Of a stretch of 41,955 nt of DNA, positions 38,203 through 41,955 are shown one piece after another. Origin of the DNA: Candidatus Woesearchaeota archaeon (GTDB taxonomy: Archaea; Nanobdellota; Nanobdellia; Woesearchaeales; GW2011-AR4); contig JAGVYR010000069.1 in NCBI GenBank assembly GCA_018303185.1, positions 1-41,955 on the forward strand. Direction: 5' to 3'. Each line of letters starts with the position of its first letter. Positions within the stretch are counted from its first letter, which is position 1. The notes under the pieces were generated by a model, which saw only the letters and a list, made by a program, of their open reading frames with translations, ran no database searches and was not told the origin of the DNA. Both the position numbers and the translations under genes were made by a program.

Positions 38203-39975
38203 GTGGTTAAAGTTCTAAGGCAGCCGATACTTGTCTTTATGGGGAATGTGGATGCGGGCAAGACGCAGCTACTTGACACTATAAGAAAAACCTCGGTCGT
38301 GCATTCAGAAGCAGGGAGAATTACGCAGTGCATTGGCTGCAGCCTCATCCCAATTGACACGATAATGAAGATTTGCGGGCCCCTTCTGAGCGCAACAAAG
38401 ATGAGCATAACCGTCCCGGGCATAGTCGCAATAGACACTCCAGGGCACGCAGCATTCACAAATCTCAGGAAAAGGGGAGGCAATCTTGCCGACATAGCGG
38501 TCCTTGTCATTGACATAAAAGACGGCATAAAGCTGCAAACGCTGGAATGCATAGAAATCCTTAAGCAGTACAAAACCCCTTTCGTAATAGCCCTTAACAA
38601 GATAGACATTCTGCAGGGCTGGAAGAGCAGCTCTTCTCTTCTCATGCAAAGCCTTAATTCCCAGGCGCCGAATGTTACGCAGGAAATCGAGACAAAGCTT
38701 TACGAAGCTGTGGGAAAGCTTTCAGAGCTTGGCTTTGAATCTGAAAGGTTTGATAGGGTTCAGGATTACACAAGGCAGATTGCAATAGTGCCGGCTTCAG
38801 CAGCAACCGGAGAAGGCATTCCCGAGCTTCTCATGGTAATAACCGGGCTTGCCCAGAAATTCCTGGAAAAGTCGCTTAAAATAAATGCAGAAGGCCATGC
38901 ACAGGGCACCATCCTTGAAGTCAAGGAAGAGAAGGGCCTTGGGATTACTATGGACGCGATAATATATGACGGCACATTAAGCCAAGGCGATACAATAGTT
39001 GTCGGCACTCTTGGCGAGCCAATTGTCACAAAAGTAAAAGCTCTTTTTGAGCCCCTTCCCCTGAAAGAGATGCGCGGCAAAGGAGTGAATTTCAGGCCCG
39101 TGAAGAAAGTAAGCGCGGCAACAGGCGTCAAGATATCCGCACTCGGCATAGAAAATGTTTTCTCGGGAATGCCCATAATAGGATTCCACGAAGGCCTCAG
39201 CATAAACCAGATAAAGGAAAAAATCAGGGAGGAAGTAGGAGAGGTCCTTATCGAGGCCGAAGATGAAGGGGTTGTCGCAAAAGCTGACTCTCTGGGCAGC
39301 CTTGAGGCATTGATAAAAATTCTTAAGGAAAATAACATACCAATAAAGAAAGCATCAATAGGGGACATAACAAAAAAAGACATCATGAACGCAGAAGCAA
39401 GCCTTGAAAAAAATGCAGAGCTTGCAGCCATACTGGGCTTTAATGTCAGGCTCCTGCCCGATATACAGGTTCCAAAGACAATTGCAGTGATAAAGAATGA
39501 TGTCATATATAAGCTCATAGAAGACTTCCAGAAATGGAAGGAAGAAGTGAAAAAGCTGCATGAGTCAAAAGAGCTCGAATTCCTGGCAAAGCCGTGCAGG
39601 ATAAAGCTGCTCAAGGGCTATGTTTTCAGGCAGAGCAACCCGGCTATTTTGGGCGTTGAAGTGCTGCAGGGCACTTTGAAAGTCGGAAGCCATCTCATGA
39701 AGAATGACGGCACTCCATTGACAGAAGTGAAAGAGATACAGCACGAGAAAAAGAATGTAAACGAGGCCGAGAAGGGAAAGCAGGTTGCCGCTTCGCTTTT
39801 GAAAGTGACTGTCGGAAGGCAGGTCCATGAAGGCGACATCCTCTACTCGTTCATGCCTGAAGAAGATTTCAGGAAATACAAGGAGCACAAGAATTTCTTA
39901 TCGTGGGATGAGAAGGAAATCCTGAAGGAGATTGCAGAGATAATGAGGAAAAACAATCCCATGTGGGGGGTTTGA
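38203..39975 (+). CDS. infB: Translation initiation factor aIF5B (IF2-like GTPase)
   Basis: The factor is a GTPase that promotes subunit joining and initiator tRNA positioning. The 590 residues have G1 as GNVDAGKT (14-21), G3 as DTPGH (78-82) and G4 as NKID (132-135), then domain II (TILEVKEEKGLGITMDAI), domain III and the C-terminal domain. The length is that of archaeal aIF5B without the long eukaryotic N-terminus. No intein is present, although archaeal infB genes sometimes carry one at G1. The start is GTG, matched to a leaderless promoter. Confidence 0.95.
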   Translation: MVKVLRQPILVFMGNVDAGKTQLLDTIRKTSVVHSEAGRITQCIGCSLIPIDTIMKICGPLLSATKMSITVPGIVAIDTPGHAAFTNLRKRGGNLADIAVLVIDIKDGIKLQTLECIEILKQYKTPFVIALNKIDILQGWKSSSSLLMQSLNSQAPNVTQEIETKLYEAVGKLSELGFESERFDRVQDYTRQIAIVPASAATGEGIPELLMVITGLAQKFLEKSLKINAEGHAQGTILEVKEEKGLGITMDAIIYDGTLSQGDTIVVGTLGEPIVTKVKALFEPLPLKEMRGKGVNFRPVKKVSAATGVKISALGIENVFSGMPIIGFHEGLSINQIKEKIREEVGEVLIEAEDEGVVAKADSLGSLEALIKILKENNIPIKKASIGDITKKDIMNAEASLEKNAELAAILGFNVRLLPDIQVPKTIAVIKNDVIYKLIEDFQKWKEEVKKLHESKELEFLAKPCRIKLLKGYVFRQSNPAILGVEVLQGTLKVGSHLMKNDGTPLTEVKEIQHEKKNVNEAEKGKQVAASLLKVTVGRQVHEGDILYSFMPEEDFRKYKEHKNFLSWDEKEILKEIAEIMRKNNPMWGV

Positions 39976-40288
39976 GTTTAGTTGTTTTTTATAAACAAAA
40001 ATATTGAAATTAGCATTGAAAAATTTATTGAAAAAGTATTGAATGCGAAAAGTGTTTTTGAAATAAAATAAACACATAGGCAACAAAAAGCATTGAAAAT
40101 AAACAAAAAAATAAAAAACAATAAAACCACCAAAAAATAAAAAACAGCAAAAAATACGACAATAAAAGCCCAATAAAGAAAAATCCGTTAAAAAAAAGCA
40201 TTGGTAATAATAAAATCAATAATATGCAATAAATAAAAACAAAACACCCAAAAATAAATAAAAATCAATAATAAGAATCCAAAACAAA
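39976..40288 (+). other. 313-bp A-rich non-coding tract
   Basis: No gene or hairpin is seen. The plus strand is strongly A-rich with few T and G, and words such as AATAAAAA and AAAAATCA recur. It leads into the PUA-domain gene. Composition and words match 30262-30464 read on the minus strand, and the leader of ribC. Confidence 0.55.
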
Positions 40289-40741
40289 ATGCAGAACATG
40301 AAGATACTTAACAAAAAAGGGGTAAAGCATATACTGGATGCAATCGAAAAGCAGTGGGGCGCTGGTTTTGATACCGGCAACGCATTCTTCCAGAAGGAGA
40401 ACGGGAAAATCTACCTAATGAACAGGGGCTTCTCAAGGATAGATGCCGATAAATTAAGGATAAACTCGCTCGGGCTTTACCTCGGCGAGATGAAAGACGG
40501 CGAGTTAAGGCTGTCTATAGAGGGAAGCCAGATTATAGGGCCGGATGCAAAAAAGAACGTTCTGGAGCTTAATGAAGCAGAAACAAAAGAATGGATGAGG
40601 GGAACTGACTTGGAAAATGAAAGTGAAATGAAGGGCTTTGTTATAATGAAGAACAATGAAGATTTTCTTGGGTGCGGAAAAGTCACGCAGAAGAAAGTGC
40701 TTAATTTTGTGAATAAGGCGAGGAGAGTGGAGATTTTTTGA
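40289..40741 (+). CDS. PUA-domain RNA-binding protein
   Basis: The 150-residue protein has an N-terminal alpha/beta part (KGVKHILDAIEKQWG, KIYLMNRGFSRIDADKL) and a C-terminal PUA-like domain with GFVIMKNNEDFLGCGKV and a final VLNFVNKARRVEIF. The GCGK..(x)n..NFV.KARR ending is that of archaeal Nol1/Nop2/Sun-associated PUA proteins, which bind rRNA or tRNA; no methyltransferase domain is present here. Start is ATG 40289 or the Met at 40298. The A-rich tract precedes it without an obvious TATA box. Confidence 0.72.
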   Translation: MQNMKILNKKGVKHILDAIEKQWGAGFDTGNAFFQKENGKIYLMNRGFSRIDADKLRINSLGLYLGEMKDGELRLSIEGSQIIGPDAKKNVLELNEAETKEWMRGTDLENESEMKGFVIMKNNEDFLGCGKVTQKKVLNFVNKARRVEIF

Positions 40742-40761
40742 AATCAATATTAAGATTAAAA

Positions 40762-41742
40762 TTATGTAGTAATGCCCAAACCTTGCAGCCATTTTTTCAC
40801 TGCGCTTGAGGCAGTGTGCTTCAATCCCTCTAAATTGTCGTTAATGATTCTACTCATTTCTTCAGGATTAAATTGAGAATTCCCGTTAGAACCCCCATCC
40901 TTCTTAAATGCCGCCAAATAGGCACCATTAACCCGAGCAGCGTAAATGGTAGCAAGGTAAATTGTAAACTCTTTCGCTCTTTTCACAGCATTTCCAATAC
41001 CAGTATCTTCGCAGACAATATCTTTACTTATCTGCCGGACTGCTAAAATAAAGTAAGACGCGAATTCATTATAATTTTCTGTAGAAGGGTTACTTTTCTT
41101 ACCTTCCCCAAACGGCTTTAATCTGTTCTCTAATTCCTTTCTTTCTCCAAGCAACGCATCTACAGAGCTAACTAAAAACTTTGATTCTGCTATTATACCT
41201 GAAAACTGCCTGTTAGCCTCCTCTCCGGATTCCTTATCTAATATTAGGTATCTCTTACCGCTATTTACAAGATCTGCCAGTGCCCTAAACCTGATTATGT
41301 CCTCCCTATACTTATTTTCCTTGCCACGTAAAAAACCCGCCAAATCCGGTTTGTACATTTCAGGAAATGAGTCAAATACAGCTTTTTGATAATCATCTAT
41401 TCTAGCTAATAGAAACTGATTTATCACTTCACTGTCAATTCCGCGCAGACAAAAATCCACTCCAACTCCTAAACTTCTTGCTATATCCATGACACTTTTT
41501 GGATTATCATAGAGCAAGCCGCCCCATATCCCATTAAATGCCTGTCTCCCTTCTTTTGACCTTCCCCCTAGGTTGGAGCGGATATTATCCCTAACCGCTT
41601 CCTCCAACTCACTTAGATACCTCTTCCTACTACCAAATGGGATAGAAGTTCTGTCTAATTTAATAGTAGCATCGCTTAGAGAATTAGCATACTCTATATA
41701 CTTTCCAGTCCTATTGTAGTTCACTGCTTTGGGTTTAATCAT
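40762..41742 (-). CDS. Unrecognised 326-aa helical protein
   Basis: The protein is mostly helical and soluble with no signal peptide, membrane segment or motif that I recognise. Notable stretches are FGSRKRYLSELEEAVRDNI, DIARSLGVGVDFCLRG and a Gly/Ser/Asn-rich linker (KKDGGSNGNSQFN) before a C-terminal helix pair. Codon use seems less G-rich than in its neighbours, which could mean recent acquisition. A minus-strand TATA box (41765-41771) lies 23-29 bases before the ATG, so it is expressed alone and leaderless. The palindrome at 41785-41804 is just upstream of that TATA box. Confidence 0.6.
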   Translation of the reverse strand: MIKPKAVNYNRTGKYIEYANSLSDATIKLDRTSIPFGSRKRYLSELEEAVRDNIRSNLGGRSKEGRQAFNGIWGGLLYDNPKSVMDIARSLGVGVDFCLRGIDSEVINQFLLARIDDYQKAVFDSFPEMYKPDLAGFLRGKENKYREDIIRFRALADLVNSGKRYLILDKESGEEANRQFSGIIAESKFLVSSVDALLGERKELENRLKPFGEGKKSNPSTENYNEFASYFILAVRQISKDIVCEDTGIGNAVKRAKEFTIYLATIYAARVNGAYLAAFKKDGGSNGNSQFNPEEMSRIINDNLEGLKHTASSAVKKWLQGLGITT

Positions 41743-41764
41743 AGTTTACAGTAAAAATCAGTAT

Positions 41765-41804
41765 CTTATAAACCTTTCTATTCTACACTACTATAAAGTA
41801 GTGT
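41765..41804 (-). promoter_or_regulatory. Promoter with TATA box and 20-bp palindrome
   Basis: On the minus strand TTTATAA at 41765-41771 is the TATA box. Upstream of it is a perfect palindrome with 8-bp arms, ACACTACT-ataa-AGTAGTGT (41785-41804), sharing ACTACT..AGTAGT with the operator candidate at 18518-18530. The palindrome also covers the stop codon of the DUF371 gene. Confidence 0.55.
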
Positions 41805-41955
41805 CTATAACAATTTCAACCACAGAATCAGGCTTTATGCCCGTTTTCAAATCACTGGCAGCCTTGTCCGCCTTCACAGCCAGCGTTCTTCCGTCAAGAA
41901 AGCCGCTTTTCCTTACTACCATCTCCCTGTCAGAATTAAAAGAAGGGTTTAGCTC
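41791..41955 (-). CDS. DUF371 family protein, C-terminal part (cut by window edge)
   Basis: The last 54 residues of a minus-strand gene are visible. They include EMVVRKSGFLDGRTLAVKAD and ADKAASDL, which fit the conserved C-terminal half of archaeal DUF371, and end in SVVEIVIDTTL. The start lies beyond the window. Function of the family is unknown. The stop codon TAG at 41791-41793 lies inside the 20-bp palindrome. Confidence 0.7.
   Translation of the reverse strand, partial: ELNPSFNSDREMVVRKSGFLDGRTLAVKADKAASDLKTGIKPDSVVEIVIDTTL

Noticed and set aside
38766-39614. A 282-codon minus-strand frame within infB
   Set aside because: It lies wholly inside the conserved aIF5B coding sequence and has no recognisable domain.
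38203-39975. Intein at the infB G1 motif
   Set aside because: The GTPase sequence runs through GNVDAGKT without interruption.

Overview
The window is archaeal chromosome. The translation and RNA genes are of archaeal type: aIF5B, aEF1B, TFS, an NMD3-like protein, Trm1, RtcA, a Thg1-like protein and DUF460. Riboflavin synthesis uses the archaeal CTP-dependent kinase RibK and the archaeal riboflavin synthase RibC. Many genes have a TATA-like box about 20-30 bases before the start codon and little or no leader. The modest base composition, the many small lipoproteins and coiled-coil surface proteins, and a signal peptidase with a long insertion after its catalytic serine resemble DPANN archaea of the Woesearchaeota/Pacearchaeota type. 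That placement is inference, because no rRNA gene is present.

Layout. Positions 1-3212 hold surface proteins: a zinc metallopeptidase cut by the window edge, a Cys-rich protein that reads as its interrupted continuation, and a tail-fibre-like protein with an S74-type chaperone end. Positions 3537-4519 hold dUTPase and two small proteins. Positions 4535-17699 are the most unusual part. Two hexapeptide acyltransferase paralogues are followed by six large paralogues, each with a helical N-terminal region and a C-terminal phosphohistidine 'swivelling' domain of PEP synthase / rifampicin phosphotransferase type. A phosphotransacetylase sits among them. The run ends with a protein that is only the ATP-grasp half of a PEP-synthase-like enzyme, and an alpha/beta-hydrolase-like domain is inserted into that half. 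A stand-alone paralogue of the inserted domain lies nearby at 18686-19714, behind a small ribbon-helix-helix regulator.

From 19711 to the end the gene content is mostly housekeeping (thymidylate kinase, Pcm, TFS, signal peptidase, riboflavin genes, RtcA, aEF1B, Trm1, aIF5B), mixed with envelope proteins. The intergenic regions here are rich in structure. There are three copies of a 94-bp double-hairpin repeat, a pair of about 145-150-nt elements with a compensated outer stem, a second covarying hairpin family, runs of hairpins with three-base loops, large nested inverted repeats, and A-rich tracts.

How the genes may work together (inference). The ATP-grasp protein could charge, in trans, the conserved histidine on each of the six swivelling-domain proteins. 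Their divergent helical regions could choose different acceptors, as the drug-binding domain does in rifampicin phosphotransferase. No PEP/pyruvate TIM-barrel domain is present in any of them, so classical PEP synthesis is unlikely. All calls rest on reading motifs by eye; no database search was run.
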